Assembly (NCBI RefSeq): GCF_003576645.1
Contig: NC_044929.1
Span: forward strand, 20,305,798-20,369,797
Direction: 5' to 3'
Length of the DNA stretch: 64,000 bases
Origin: Ipomoea triloba
Lineage: Eukaryota > Streptophyta > Magnoliopsida > Solanales > Convolvulaceae
Under the pieces are notes generated by a model that saw nothing but the letters and a program-made list of their open reading frames with translations, was not told the origin of the DNA and searched no databases. The position numbers were made by a program, and so were the translations under genes. Each line of letters opens with the position of its first letter. The stretch's first letter is position 1. Shown one piece after another: positions 36,333 through 49,198 of this stretch.

Positions 36333-36619
36333 AAATTTTTATTAACATATTGTATACATTCAAATTATTTACAGGTATATAATTTGTTAATTAAAAATAC
36401 ATAATATATTAAATGCAAGTACATAATATAATATCAACCACGATTCACAATGCGCATCATAATCTCTAGGGCATGATATAAATTGTGATATTGGCATATT
36501 TTTCTCGATTTGTACTCAAAGAGAGTGGGGCCAGGAAAAAATTATTTTCCATTTTTTATTTTTAATTTTTCTTCAAACTTATAGAGAAAAAATTAAAGCC
36601 GATATCCATGATATGTTGT

Positions 36620-37700
36620 AAATGTAAAGTATAATTAGGGATGAAAATCATAGCTCAAAATTGATAGGTTGATCTGATAAGTCCAAACATTTTTAGAGTT
36701 AGGACTAAAAAATTTTAGTATGATAAAAAAGCAACTTGATCAGCTTGATGACCTAAATGGGTTAGCCCGATACTACGAATCACTTCAAGTTATTATTATT
36801 ATTATTTTAATTTCACAATTGATGTAGAAAAAAATATATGAAATTTATGTGTTTACGGTTCTGTTTGGCACACCTAGTTAAAACGCTAATTGAAAGCTGA
36901 AACTATAAAACTAGTAGCTGAAGCTGAAAAACTAATAGTTAATAAGCTAAATGGTTGAAATTAAGCTGTTTTTAAAATTAGCTTAATAAGAGGATAAGTG
37001 TTAAAAAAACATAAAAGGACGTTTTTAGAAATTCAAATTTAAATAGTGATATATTTAAGATTCTTTACAAGGTAGTATCTTTTCTATACTTTCTCAAACA
37101 TTTTTAACCCAAAGAAGAATCTAAACCCCTACCACTGGAGTTCAAATCTATGACCAGTCATTTGAACTGGTAACTGTGATGTCATCACACTACATTACGG
37201 TAGTTGAATTGGCATTTAAATAATGATATATATTGCAATTTAAATTCTAAATATATATCACATTTATGATCTAACATCCCATTAAGCTGTTTGGTAATAG
37301 TAACTGTTAGTTTTTCCTGTAAAGAACTGCAAGGAGAAGAGTTTTAGAAAAAAAAAAAAAAGATATTAGGGTTTTTATTACAGAAGGGTAAATGATGTCA
37401 TTTTTATAAATTAATAAAGATTAAAAAAAAAAAAAAGGAAAAGCTTATAGTTTATTTTGAAATGTTAAGTGGATGAGCGTTTCAAAATAAACTATTATTT
37501 TAAGCTTTGCAAGTTTTACCAAAGCTATAACTTATTAAGCTCTAAAAAAGCTCTATCAAATTAACAGAGTCGTAAGCTCATTTTTAATAATTTTTATTAA
37601 ATTTTTAAACAAAATTTTAATATATTTATTACAAAATAAAATATTTTTTATTAAAACAAATAATAAAAAATTATTATTTTTTAAAAATAATAAAAAATTA
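36620..37700. other. Repeat-rich gene-free stretch
   Basis: Contains AACTGCAAGG-type AT-rich sequence, an element-like segment from CTGTTTGGCACACCTAG (about 36868) to TACCAAAGCTATAACTTAT (about 37517), and no genes. The paired phrases AGCTGAAGCTGAAAAAC and AAGCTATAACTTATTAAGC suggest a decayed inverted element. Confidence 0.4.
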
Positions 37701-37711
37701 TTATAATTATT

Positions 37712-38136
37712 ATTGATGGGGATATTGGGTGTGGGCTGGATTTATTGGGCTTGTGATGGTGGGCTGGATTGAGGTGTCCACGGAAAAGTGGGCCCGGGTC
37801 GGTGAGGGTGTCGCCGGCTGGGCGCCGACGGGCCGGCGTAGCCGCCGGCGGGGGCGCTGGCAGCGCCCGGTCACGGCGCGCCCAGCGCACCCGGTGCGTG
37901 GTCGAGCTGTGACTTGGCGCCACCTCGCGCTGGCCAATAACACCGCCGGTACGAGGTGGCGCCAAGTCATGGCTCGGCCACGCACCGGGTGCGCTGGGCG
38001 CACCGTGACCGGGCGCTGCCAACGCCCCCGCCGACGACACCCTCACCGACCCGGGCCCACTTTTCCGTGGACACCTCAATCCAGCCCACCATCACAAGCC
38101 CAATAAATCCAGCCCACACCCAATATCCCCATCAAT
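37712..38136. mobile_element. GC-rich foldback element, about 425 bp
   Basis: The left arm begins ATTGATGGGGATATTGGGTG and the right arm ends CACCCAATATCCCCATCAAT. Near-perfect pairing continues for about 195 bp per arm (for example GGCCCGGGTCGGTGAGGGTG, and GCGCACCCGGTGCGTGG near the centre), with one left-arm insertion of about 30 bp and a loop near 37935. TTA flanks both sides, a possible 3-bp duplication. No coding content beyond chance frames. Confidence 0.88.
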
Positions 38137-38139
38137 TAT

Positions 38140-39850
38140 ATTATAGTATAAATATATTAATTATTTTTAGTTGAAATTTAGAAATGGAGGCTTATATTGA
38201 TTGAATCATTGAATGATACATAAGTTTATATTTATTACTATAAATGCGTTAATTCATTAAAATTGAAAGTTTAGAATGTTAATTTAAAAATGTGAAAAGT
38301 TTTAGTTGACTCAACAAGTCCGACGGGCTGAGGTTATAGGGTTATGTCTAAGAATTTTAAACCCGGATTAAAAAAAAAAAAAAACGATTAGCCTGACAGC
38401 CGAGGTTATAGAATTAGAGCTTAGGACCAAGAATTTTAAACTTGACCAAGAAAAAAAAATTTTGATTAACCCGATTTGATGAGTTCGATAGCCCAAAATC
38501 CAATTGATTAACCTGATTAATATCCCTAAATATAGCTATAAAAATGAAATTTAAAATTATTATCTTAATTACATGAAGTTATTTGGAGTATTATTTACGT
38601 ATGATATGATATAGTTTTGGTGCAGTCCATATTCTTTTTTTTTTTTCCGAGTGGCGTGCATACTTGGACACTGAAAATTCTATAACACTCCAAAATTTCA
38701 TTGAATAATTATTAATTAAAAAAAATCAAAGACTTGACTTTGATTTTCCCACCATTTATAATTTTATATACTTTAGTGGAAGGACGATAATTATTATCAA
38801 AATATTTTGGCAAATTACACCATGAAGTAGAATCTATCTGTATTGTATGGTAGATCCTGATCTAAAAATAACTTTTAAATTTTATAGTTGATATATTTTA
38901 TATTTGTAGTTGATAGTTTCTGTATCTGCAACTATCATATTATGTGTCAATAATTATTAATTAATTTATTTATATGTACAAAAATTGTTAATTATAAATA
39001 CAAAATGTGTTAATTAAAGTACAAAATTTTTGTATCGGGATTCACAATACAATATAAACTTTGGTGGATAGTATAACAATTGAAATATTTTGTGCATCTA
39101 ACGCAGAGGCCAAATGGACCATACTTTCAAAATTTCCTCTACTCTATCTAAATTTTAAAAATAAATAAATAAAAGACTCATCTGGACTTCAACGTCACCA
39201 TAAATGTTAGCCAAAACTGCTTGCACTCCAGTGTGGAATAATGTGATTTTTTTTATACAAATACATTGGACTAAAATATTCAAATACTCTGACCAATCAC
39301 CACAAATCATGACCTTTAATGTAATATCTAAAAACATAATAAGCCTCAATCAAAGTTATATCTTCAATTTATGTTCATGTTTTAGTGCTAATTATTTTGT
39401 ATATTGTGTTTTTAGAGTTGTACTATATAATTTTTTGGACAAAAATATGTACTGTTATAATTGCCGTTATTTTTTCCATTAACTTTACCATACCCATGCA
39501 TCCATCATACCTTTTCTTATATTCTTTAATGATAATAATATTTGTAGACATTATATATTAGATTAATATAATAAATAAATTTTTTCGTATAGATTTTAAT
39601 TAGTAAGAATTTGTTATTATTTTTTAAAATATAAATATTGGGCATATGTTTTTGTGCATCGCGCATAGAAAAGACCAGTTTAGTTTAATAAGCTTTAAAA
39701 TACGCCTAAGTCTAACCTTTTTATTAAATAGGCCAGATCCTAATCATGCCTGTTCATATGCATGCCCTATGAAGGGGTCTAACCTATTTTCATCTATATC
39801 CACAGCTGAATGTTACCCAATATCTAGAGTACCAAAAATAACCTCCCAAA
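38140..39850. other. Gene-free stretch
   Basis: AT-rich. Near 38308-38520 two diverged copies of GGTTATAG...AAGAATTTTAAAC occur. A block of short repeated phrases (GTTAATTATAAATACAAAA, 38820-39130) resembles the interiors of nearby repeats. No genes seen. Confidence 0.5.
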
Positions 39851-39857
39851 TTATTAT

Positions 39858-40232
39858 GTGAACCATGGTCCATAGAGTGAACAATTTATATCATAGATCA
39901 GAATTCACATATCATTGGGGGCCTTGGATCAAAATAACGAGGTACATAATTCATAGTTATAAGGTAAATAATTTCATAACAAAAGACAAAAAAGATCATA
40001 AGACAAGACACATACGCATGTTATATATTTACTTATTCTTCAAATCTGATTTAGGTACAAAATTTGTGTTCATGGGCATGGAATTTCACAGCACAAGACA
40101 CGAAAATTCATAGCATAAGACACAACTACTAATTGTTTCAGCTACAAATTTTCATAACACAAGACACAAAAACTCATTACATAAAACACATACACATACA
40201 CCAGGATCCACAATGCATTGTGAACCCTAGTC
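39858..40232 (+). repeat. Dispersed repeat, copy A of an inverted pair
   Basis: Begins GTGAACCATGGTCCATAGAG. It contains CAAATCTGATTTAGGTACA and repeated ACACAAGACAC phrases, and ends GTGAACCCTAGTCC. Matches 41222-41702 in inverse orientation. Confidence 0.75.
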
Positions 40233-40696
40233 CAAGATATAAGGACTGCATATATAGAGTGCCGTGTGGATCATTAAAAAAGTACATTTTTAAATATATT
40301 AAAAGTACATGATTTGTGTATTGAATATACATTATACAAAATAATATATTTTCCCTAAATACAAGTTACTCTTTTAGTAATCAAATAATATACTTTTTAT
40401 TTGTAATCCAACTCAAATAACCTTCTTAAGTAGGTGTCGTACCATACTCAAATTAATCGTTGTTCGCACCGGGCCGACCCAATTAAGGGATAAAGTGTTG
40501 GTCAAGTTTAATTTGTTTTCCATACAAAAGAGTAAGAGTTTGAACTCTCGGCCTTTCTTAAGGAACGAGAGTGCACGGTCACTCATGCCAACCAAATTAA
40601 TTATACACCTTATCAATTTAAAGCAATCATCAATTAAATCATAATTTTAAATTTGGAAAAGGAGTATAAAATAAAATAGTTCTTTTATTTTTTATA

Positions 40697-40700
40697 AATG

Positions 40701-40735
<35 letters not shown>

Positions 40736-40752
40736 AGAGAGAGAGAGAAAGG
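40697..40752. repeat. Poly-A run followed by GA repeat
   Basis: About 35 A then (GA) units. This could be a retroposon tail but no body is recognisable beside it. Confidence 0.8.
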
Positions 40753-41221
40753 AAATCGTCAATAGTCAGTACTATGATCGATCGAAATGTTGAAAGTTAA
40801 AAGATTCTAAGTATGTAACAAATTTCTAGTCAATGCTGAAGAAAATTGGAGATAACTATGATTGATAGTGTTGATACACGACTTAAAAGGCTTGGTATTA
40901 GACTTTTTGTACATTGTATTTAATGATTGCTTTGTTTGTTTCTTTTTATTTTTTATTTTACTATTATACATATGTAATGTGATTTATAAAAATAATGACA
41001 TTTGAAGAAGAAAATAGTGAGTTTTAGCTAAATGATTAAATAGATTTTCGAGAATTTATAAGCATGCATGGAGATGCCATATAATTCATATCTATAGGGA
41101 GACTAACTAATTAAGTAACTATCTATAGGAAGACTAACAAATACCCACTTTGAAATGTTCGAATTATATGTTTTGCACACTTTGTTGAATGACATTAGGT
41201 CCATTTTGACCATAGAGAATG

Positions 41222-41702
41222 TGAATAGGGTCATGGTTCACACTACACTATAGACCATGATTCATGTGCATGTGTTTTGTGTAATGACTTTTTGTGTTTT
41301 GCATTATGAAATTTTGTATCTTAAGAGTATGAATTCGATCTGTACTTGAAACAAATTAATAATTATGCCTCATGTTATTAATTTATGTGTCTTTTGTTGT
41401 GAAATTCAGTGCCTATGACACAAATTATGTACCTAAATCAGATTTGAAAAAATAAATAAAATATATAACATGTGTATGTGCCTTGTGTTATATTTTTTGT
41501 GTCTTGTGTTTTGGAATTATGTACCTTACAAGTATGAATTTTGTACATCGTCTTTTCAATCCAGTTTGGTCCATAATGCTATGCTATGTGTCTTGTGTTG
41601 TGATTTTTTTATATTGTTTTATAATTTTGTACTTTACAATTATGAATTCTATACCTCATTATTTCAATTTAGAATTCATAATGCTATGTGGACCCTGGTC
41701 CA
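41222..41702 (-). repeat. Dispersed repeat, copy B of an inverted pair
   Basis: Inverse of 39858-40232: TACCTAAATCAGATTTG, GTCTTGTGTTGTG and TAATGACTTTTTGTGTTTTG, bounded by TCATGGTTCACAC and TGGACCCTGGTCCA. About 100 bp longer than copy A because one internal phrase is duplicated. Confidence 0.75.
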
Positions 41703-42045
41703 TATATAAAATATAAATTGCCATGTCAATATGATTTGCCACGTTATTTGTAATTTTGTGCTAAGTTTTGTCTTTTCTGTTATATACCAAAAGAAAAACA
41801 TCATTTTAATTGACCATACTCTATACACACACCTCATAATATTAACCTTCTATGAGGCAGTATTTGATTTTTTTTTTTTTTTTTTGTATTTGATTATATA
41901 TTAATTATTTAATTAGATGGATTCTTATATTTATTTTGCGGGGTTCACATTGATTAATTTATAAGAAGTTAATAAATATAAAGAATTTTATTACCACATC
42001 AGAAGTGATTTAAGAAGATAAAATAATATTTTTTTTTTAGGGCAA

Positions 42046-42487
42046 AAACTTGTGTGAGACCGTCTCACCATGAGTCGGGTCGGGTCGGGTCAAGATGCAA
42101 ATGTAACACTTATATGCACAAATGACATACTTATATGCTCAAATGTAATACTAATCATGAATAAAATGTTTGTTACTTATTAGGGTAAATGTAATACTTT
42201 TAAGGGAAAATACAATACTTTTACATCTCGATTTAAAAGTATTACATTTTTCCTCAAAAGTATTATATTTGCCCTTATAAGTGAGATGCACTTGTCAACA
42301 TTACTTATTATGAAAAATGTATTACTTTTTCTTTTATAAGTAACAAAAATTGTATTTTTGATTAGTGTTATATTTGAGCATATAAATATAAGATTTGCAC
42401 ATATAAATATGACATTTGCATGGTGCTTTGATCCGACCCGACCCGTCTCACGAATAAGGATCCGTGAGACGGTCTCACACAAGTTGT
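42046..42487. mobile_element. hAT-type MITE, copy 2, with 8-bp target duplication
   Basis: Same element as at 23608-24038, with slightly longer visible ends: GGGCAAAAACTTGTGTGAG and CTCACACAAGTTGTGACCC. Immediately outside, TTTTTTTA is present on both sides, an 8-bp duplication as made by hAT transposases; because it is a T-run the evidence is good but not decisive. No transposase is encoded. Confidence 0.8.
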
Positions 42488-42489
42488 GA

Positions 42490-44080
42490 CCCTTTTTTTA
42501 GAATAATAATGCAATCTAGAAATAACTTTTGACTGAGTTTGCAATACTGTATGATCTTCCAACCTCATGAGATTTTTATTTTTATTTTTTGAGATAGTGC
42601 CCATTAAAAAATGTTTAAATTTTCAACGATGAGATTTCTTGAATTGAACTATACAAGTGCATGGTCAAACCAATCCAACATTAAAAGAAAACTAGTCACT
42701 TGAATTAACGAACTAAAAAGAAATACTCTTTAAGCTATAACTCCTATAAGTTATATAAATATAAAATTGTTATAAATGCTTCAAAAAGAGTGACCAAATG
42801 GATAGAGCGTAATTCTCACAAGTTCAATTCTTGACAATATTTATTTGGTCAAGCACTCAAGCGTGACACACAAACCCTAATATATTAAAATGGGGTTTTA
42901 CATATTCTCAAGTAGCTCCTATGAATTTTTGTTATATTTTCTTGCGTGACTTCTTGTGATTTATTGTACACAAACATTTCACTACCCTATTCAAATCACA
43001 TCCAAATTGCTGGCTAGCTTGCAGAAAGTACAAAAGACTTGCTATCATATATCAGTAATTCTAAATATACTCCTATTTTCTACATCTAACTTAATATGTG
43101 GCACCTTTTAATTGCTTAATATATATAAAGGCTATCCCCAATCAAAAATACCAAATTCTGTACCAAATTTTACATCAAAATAAATATTTCCAACATATTC
43201 TTACACTAATTTTTTTTTTTAATCTCCAATCCATTTACACCAAATTCTGCACCAAATTTTATTTCATCTTTAATCCATTTACACCAAATTCTATTCCTAC
43301 ACTAAAATAATTTGTATTCTTATAATTTAAAACTTTAATTTTGTTTACTTTAATTATTTTAATATAAAATATAATTTTGATATAAATAATAATATTTTAA
43401 AATTAAATTTATGTTTTTATGTATTTTAATTTTTAATTATTTTATAGTCGATATTGATCTCGTTTTAAACGGCTCAATAATATCTTTAAATCTTTATAAT
43501 TTATTTATAATAATATAAATTTTTAAAAGGAAACAATTATCAAAAAGATTTTTAAAAGTTCTAATGTTGTAATACTAATGGTGTAAATGAATAGTATTAC
43601 ACCATATTTGGTGTAAGACCTTCTCCGATGAAGGCGCCAAACGCCATTTTGGCGCAAGATTTGGCGCAAAATTGTCTCCAACGAAGGCGCCAAATCTTTT
43701 GCCATTTTGGCGTTGGTCTACGGTGCAGAGCCATATATGGAACTGCACTGTAGATTAACGCCAAATTTGTGTTAATTTTTTATTTTCAAGTTTTTCCTTT
43801 TTCATTTTTGTTAATTTCTTTTGTATCCTTATTTTGTTTTTATGAATTTATATATTTGTTAAATACATAAACATAAAATTTAAATAATTAAAAATAAAAT
43901 TATACCATTTGAAAGATCACATCAAAACGATTAAAACAAAACTAATATCATATACAGATTAATTAAAAACTAAAGTAAACCTAATGTTGCAATGCCACAA
44001 TATATAGTATAGGGATGTAATATGACAAAACTAAAAGAATACGACTAAATGTTGCAATGCCACAATAGTCGAGAACTAAC
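42490..44080. other. Gene-free stretch with a decayed inverted repeat
   Basis: Near 43130-43300 ACACCAAATTCTGCACCAAAT phrases repeat. Near 43595-43760 GGTGTAAGACC, two GAAGGCGCCAAA copies and GCCATTTTGGCG form local inverted repeats. Probably an old MITE; no gene. Confidence 0.45.
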
Positions 44081-44082
44081 AT

Positions 44083-44282
44083 GGCGTTTGGTTGGAGGGA
44101 GGGAATTAAATGGAAAAAGAATTACAATTATATGGGAGATATTAATGTGGGAATATAAAGTGGTAATTTAAATTCAAGTGTTTGGTGTGCAGGAATAGAA
44201 TTACTAGGAATTTCAAATCCAATGTTTGCTATACATAAGAATTGAAAGGGAATAAGTAGTATAAAGTCCAAAACGCCCATCC

Positions 44283-44314
<32 letters not shown>

Positions 44315-44771
44315 TTAAAACATTATTATTATTATTAAAAAATCTAAATGACCAAATTCAAATTTTGCTTTTGGAAATTTATATAACAAGCTATAAATAA
44401 ACTTTAGAATTGCATAATGAAAGCAATAAAATAGATAAGGGAGTTTTGAGAAAGCATATTTGATTGAGGTTAGCCTACTAATTGACATTCTGTGTTGAGA
44501 GTAGAGGAAGAAGACACACTATAATCGAAAGAGAGAAGTCAAACATAAATTTTAGGTTAAAAACAGAGGTATAATTTTGTCTCAAAGTTATTTTTTTCTT
44601 CCTAAAATTCATGGAATTGAAATACCAAGAGAGGCATATGATTATAATTCCATGAAAATGATGAAATTTTAATTCAACGGAATTGCAATTCCCTCCAACC
44701 AAACGAAGGAATTTACTTGCCTTTGAAATTAAGTGGGAATAGAATTGTATTTCCCTCCAACCAAATACCCA
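44083..44771. mobile_element. Tourist-like MITE
   Basis: The left end GGCGTTTGGTTGGAGGGAGG is matched inverted by TTCCCTCCAACCAAATACCC at the right; a second inner copy CCCTCCAACCAAACG lies near 44690. TAA occurs just outside both ends. It contains an (ATT) run at 44284-44312. No coding content. Confidence 0.6.
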
Positions 44772-45188
44772 GTAAAAGTGGAATTTGCTCTTAAAAAAAA
44801 AAAAAAAAAGAAGAGGAAATAGTTAGCATATATATATTTGTCTCCCAAGCATGTCGTTATTATTTATTGTCCTTAGCTTAAATTATCTATAAAGTGGTTA
44901 CGCTTTGCTTGCTCTTCAATTTTTTGTGAAGAGTGTTATTTTTACATTATTTAGGGACAAAAATTTCATTAGTGAAATATTTTAATAAAACGACCGGCTA
45001 TTTTATATTACTCAGGTTTGAATTTTATAACAAGACAGTAACATGGTCCTCCACATTTACTTCCAAAATCTCAAGACTAAACTTAGTCAGCATTAACAGG
45101 CAAATTATATTCCTGAGTCGTCTGTCTTGTCTCCAATCTCATTATTAGTCTTAACAAAAAAAATCATTAAACAATTGTCTACAAACAT

Positions 45189-45196
45189 TATATAAA
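45189..45196 (+). promoter_or_regulatory. TATA box of the CYP714-like gene
   Basis: TATATAAA, followed by CCCC and a CT/AC-rich stretch, lies about 75 bp before the ATG. The A-rich leader just before the start codon (45241-45270) is typical. This implies a leader of roughly 45-50 nt. Confidence 0.65.
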
Positions 45197-45270
45197 CCCC
45201 TACTCACCCACTGACCTTCAAGAGAGAACAAGAGAAGAGAAAGAAAAAAAAAAAAAAAGGAATTTTAATA

Positions 45271-48200
45271 ATGGAGGTTCATATTCTCTCTAAGGTCCTC
45301 ATTTCATTGTTCTCGATCGGTGTTCTAGCCTTGCTCCGCCGTGTGTACGAGGTTTTGGTGGCGGAGCCGGCGAGGATCCGGAGGGTATTGAAGAAGCAAG
45401 GGATAGATGGGCCGCCGCCGGCTTTCCTTCTCGGAAACATCTCGGAGGTGAAGAAGCCGATGCAGGCGAAACCAAGGACAGAATCTTTGGTCAATGAGAA
45501 AGGAGAGTTTGATCACAATTGGATCAACTCTCTTTTTCCCTTCTTTGATCCATGGAGGAAGAAGTATGGTAAGCATGCAAGTTGTAGTTTTAATTTAAAC
45601 CATATGCATGCATATTTGACCCGGAGATTTCGGTCTAATCTTAAATTCTGATGCGTGTGTAGGTGAATTGTTCGTGTTTTCGCTCGGTACGAGACAGATA
45701 TTGTATGTGAACAACCCGGACATGGTGAAGGAGATCACCACATGCAAATCCTATGACCTAGGAAAACCTAGGTATCATAAGGAGGAGTTTGGTACTTTGT
45801 TGGGAGAGGGCATCTTGACATCAAATGGACAAACTTGGGCTTATCATAGAAAAGTCCTTGCCCCTGAATTGTACATGGAGAAGGTCAAGGTATGGACTAT
45901 GTTTTCGTTGGAATTCTAAGATATCCATTGACATTATACTGATTCCTAATAGGAGCATTGACTCTTTATATTTCAGTAGATCGAGAAAGTAGCTATAAAC
46001 AGATACAGCATTGTAACAAAATCAGTAATACTCAAAAAATATATAGTATGACCCGTTATATGAGTTTTATTATATATTGTGATAATAAATGTGTATAGGG
46101 AGAATCCCACCTAAACTGGTCAGATTGTTGGTTTAGTAAATACAAAATTACAAATTCAACTCGGAATGACAACAGTCTATTAGCCTTGATTTGAGCCTAT
46201 TAGCTATAGACAACCAAGGTTGATTTACCTCAACATTATTTGCTGACCAAGGTCAAAAAGCGAAGTTTATCCTATATGCAACCTCAAATAGTGATTAGAT
46301 TTATTTGGTCACTCAAAAAATATATATTGTTGGATGCCTTAGAAGTATTCATGATGAATGATAAAAGTTGGTAAATATTGTGCAGGGAATGGCACCCTTA
46401 TTTGCAGAATCAGCAAGAATATTGGTGGAGAAATGGAAGGCGGTGGTGGAAGCGGCGGAAGGAGGAGTGGCAGATATTAACATAGATGAATATATGAGAG
46501 CCTTCTCCGGCGACGTCATATCAAGAGCCTGCTTTGGGAGCAGCTACGAAAGGGGAAAAGAAATCTTCAACAGGCTTAAAGATCTCCAGGAGGCCACTTC
46601 TGCCAAAGTCACCACCATCGGAATCCCAGGACTATCGTAATATTATATTTCTCTCTCTCTCCTATCATTATATATTTAAAATCAATTTATATAAAAGTCA
46701 AATTAGTCATATTATTGATTTAATAGTCACAAAATTACAGTTTAACTTTCAATCTGAGCCGCCTATTAACCTTTTACATGCCTGTTTGTATCTTTTGCCG
46801 CCACAAAACAGAATTTCTCTCTTTAGGCCAAGTTGAGTCCTCAGTCAGCGATCCCCTCTCTCATCTTACCTGCATAGTTTTGAGGACAACTTTATTTTCT
46901 TATACATTGCTATAACATTTTCCAGAAACAAGATACTAGACTTACTTTTTACGGATCACCACAATTCTCTCTTCTAACACCTGTCAATCTTAATTGCATA
47001 GTTTTAAAAGACAATTTTGATTTCTTATAGATTGCTATAATATTTTTGAGATCTAGGGTACTAGACTTGACTCCTTACGACCACCACGGCTCAACAATTC
47101 TTTAGTCACTCATTACTGAATTTGACACTTTACCTCTGATTACAAAAAATTTGTTTTATATAATGACAAAATGGTATGTTTTAGGCGTCTTCCGACGAAG
47201 GGGAACAGAGAAGGGTGGGCGCTGGACAAAGAAATTCACGATTTGATCATAGAAGTGGTGAAGGAGAGGAAGGAGAAGGGAGCGGAGAAGGACTTGCTGC
47301 AAATGGTTCTTGAAGGCGCAGAGGCCGGACAAATGTCTCCGCAGGAGATCGATGCCTTCATCGTCTCCAACTGCAAAAACGTCTACCTGGCCGCTCACGA
47401 GGCTTCCGCCATCGGCGCCTCCTGGTGCCTCATGCTCTTGGCCGCCCATCCTGACTGGCAGCAGCGCTGCCGCGATGAGATCGCCGAGATCTGCCATGGC
47501 CAAACTCCAGACGCTGAAATGCTTCGTAGAATGAAAACGGTATATATAAACAAAGGAAAATTACTTTTTTACCCCTAAATTATCATTAAATATATATGTG
47601 TGTGTGTGGACTTTATAATTTGTGTTTATAGTGTTATTATAGTATTGTGTTTGTGAATTTTCTTATGAATTTATTATTATAGGGATTATTTTATTTGAAT
47701 TTATTATTATAAGTATTATTTTAAAAATTTAACACTTTAGTTTAAAAACCTTCTGTTAATCGGTAAAGTGAAGGAAAAAGAAAAAACTTTCGGTTCAGTT
47801 AATTCGACAATACAAAGTTCGGTTCAATTAACGGTTAATTCTTTAAAAAGTTTGGTTAATGATTGTATACCTCTACTTGGATACCATTAACGATTATTAG
47901 TCATCCATTAGACCATATTTAATTCTTAACGATGCTTATTATTACTTCAGGTGACAATGGTTCTTCAAGAAACGTTGCGTCTATATCCCTCGGGCCCAGC
48001 ACTGGCCAGGGAAGCCTTAAACGACATCAAAATAGGAGGCTACGATATACCAAAGGGCGTCAACATTTGGACCATGGTGGAGACACTCCATGTGGACACA
48101 GAAAACTGGGGACCTGACGCACTTTCCTTCAACCCAGAAAGATTCACCAATGGCGTCAGTGGTGCCTGCAAGCTGCAGCATTCGTTCTTGCCATTCGGGT

Positions 48201-48376
48201 TTGGGCCGAGGTTGTGCGTCGGGCAACACTTGGCCATGGTCGAGCTCAAGATGCTGGTCTCGGCTCTCCTCACCAACTTCTCGTTCAGCATATCTCCCAG
48301 ATACATCCATTCGCCCGCTCTCAAGCTGGTTATCAAGCCTGAGTTTGGCGTTGATCTATTGATTACAAAGCTCTAA
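45271..48376 (+). CDS. CYP714: Cytochrome P450, CYP714-like
   Basis: Five exons: 45271-45568, 45663-45889, 46386-46636, 47185-47539, 47951-48376; all GT-AG, 518 residues. An N-terminal membrane anchor (about 5-22) is followed by a basic stretch and the hinge GPPPAFLLGNI (47-57). ExxR is ETLR (384-387), PERF is 439-442, and the haem loop FGFGPRLCVG is 459-468 with ligand Cys466. FDPWRKKYG and VTMVLQETLRLYP match CYP714 as I recall it. Some CYP714 members oxidise gibberellins or related diterpenoids at the ER; the substrate here is unknown. The I-helix segment, usually AGHETT or AGHDTT in this family, reads AAHEAS (328-333), so the oxygen-activation threonine is missing. A TATA box lies 75 bp upstream. 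Confidence 0.94.
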
Positions 48377-48379
48377 TCA

Positions 48380-49190
48380 AAATCTCCATTAATAGCTTCC
48401 TAAGCAGAGTGTGTTTTGTTCACTTTCTTTACTATGTTCTGTTTTACTTTTGTTTAAGAAATAAGCTTCAATATTAAGGGGTTATTTTGAAATTAGCTGT
48501 TGATAGTATTAGCCCAACATGTTTGGTAAATTAATTAGAGCATAAGTATATTGTGTTATTTATAACTCTTAAAATACTTTTACAATTTATTATTATCGTT
48601 GTGATATTATTAATTATTTTTTATTTTATTATTAATAATGTTATAATTATAAAGAAATACTCTGTACTTAATAATAATTCAATTATTAACACACTAGGCA
48701 TTTTTAATGATATTAAAAAATATAAATTTGACTAAGAAATACTCTGTACTTAACAATAATTCAATTATTAACACACACATATATAGGCGGTTCTAATATA
48801 TTAAAAATATATATTTCAATAAAAATTGAATAAATATAAACACTACAATAACTAATAATTGTAAATTAGACTTTTAAAATGAAAATCCAATAATTTAATA
48901 TCAATAAGCTACTCAAAGTAATTTTTTTATTCCAGCTTATTAGCATTAATAAGTTTGGCAATAAGTTAAGTGAAAAAGTGTTTACGAAATGCTCATACTA
49001 CTAACTGTTTGACCAAACAATTAAAGTTGATCAAAGAAATAGACTTTGGCTGATAAACTATTTCCAATCACCCTAACAGAGAAACTTGATTAGGGTCCAA
49101 TAGCAATGTAGTGCAGGTGATTCCAGTACACAATAAAAGAAACCATGAAATAACTCCACCAGCTTGAATGTTACAGACTTGATTAAAAAA
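48380..49190. other. Intergenic stretch between P450 and DCD genes
   Basis: Holds the 3' ends of both convergent genes. A segment with AAATACTCTGTACTTAA and AATAATTCAATTATTAACACAC is duplicated (about 48653 and 48736). Nothing else recognised. Confidence 0.55.
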
Positions 49191-49198
49191 AAACAAAA

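Noticed and set aside
37681..38174. Several GC-rich open frames on both strands of the palindrome
   Set aside because: They are mirror frames of an inverted repeat; high GC removes stop codons by chance.
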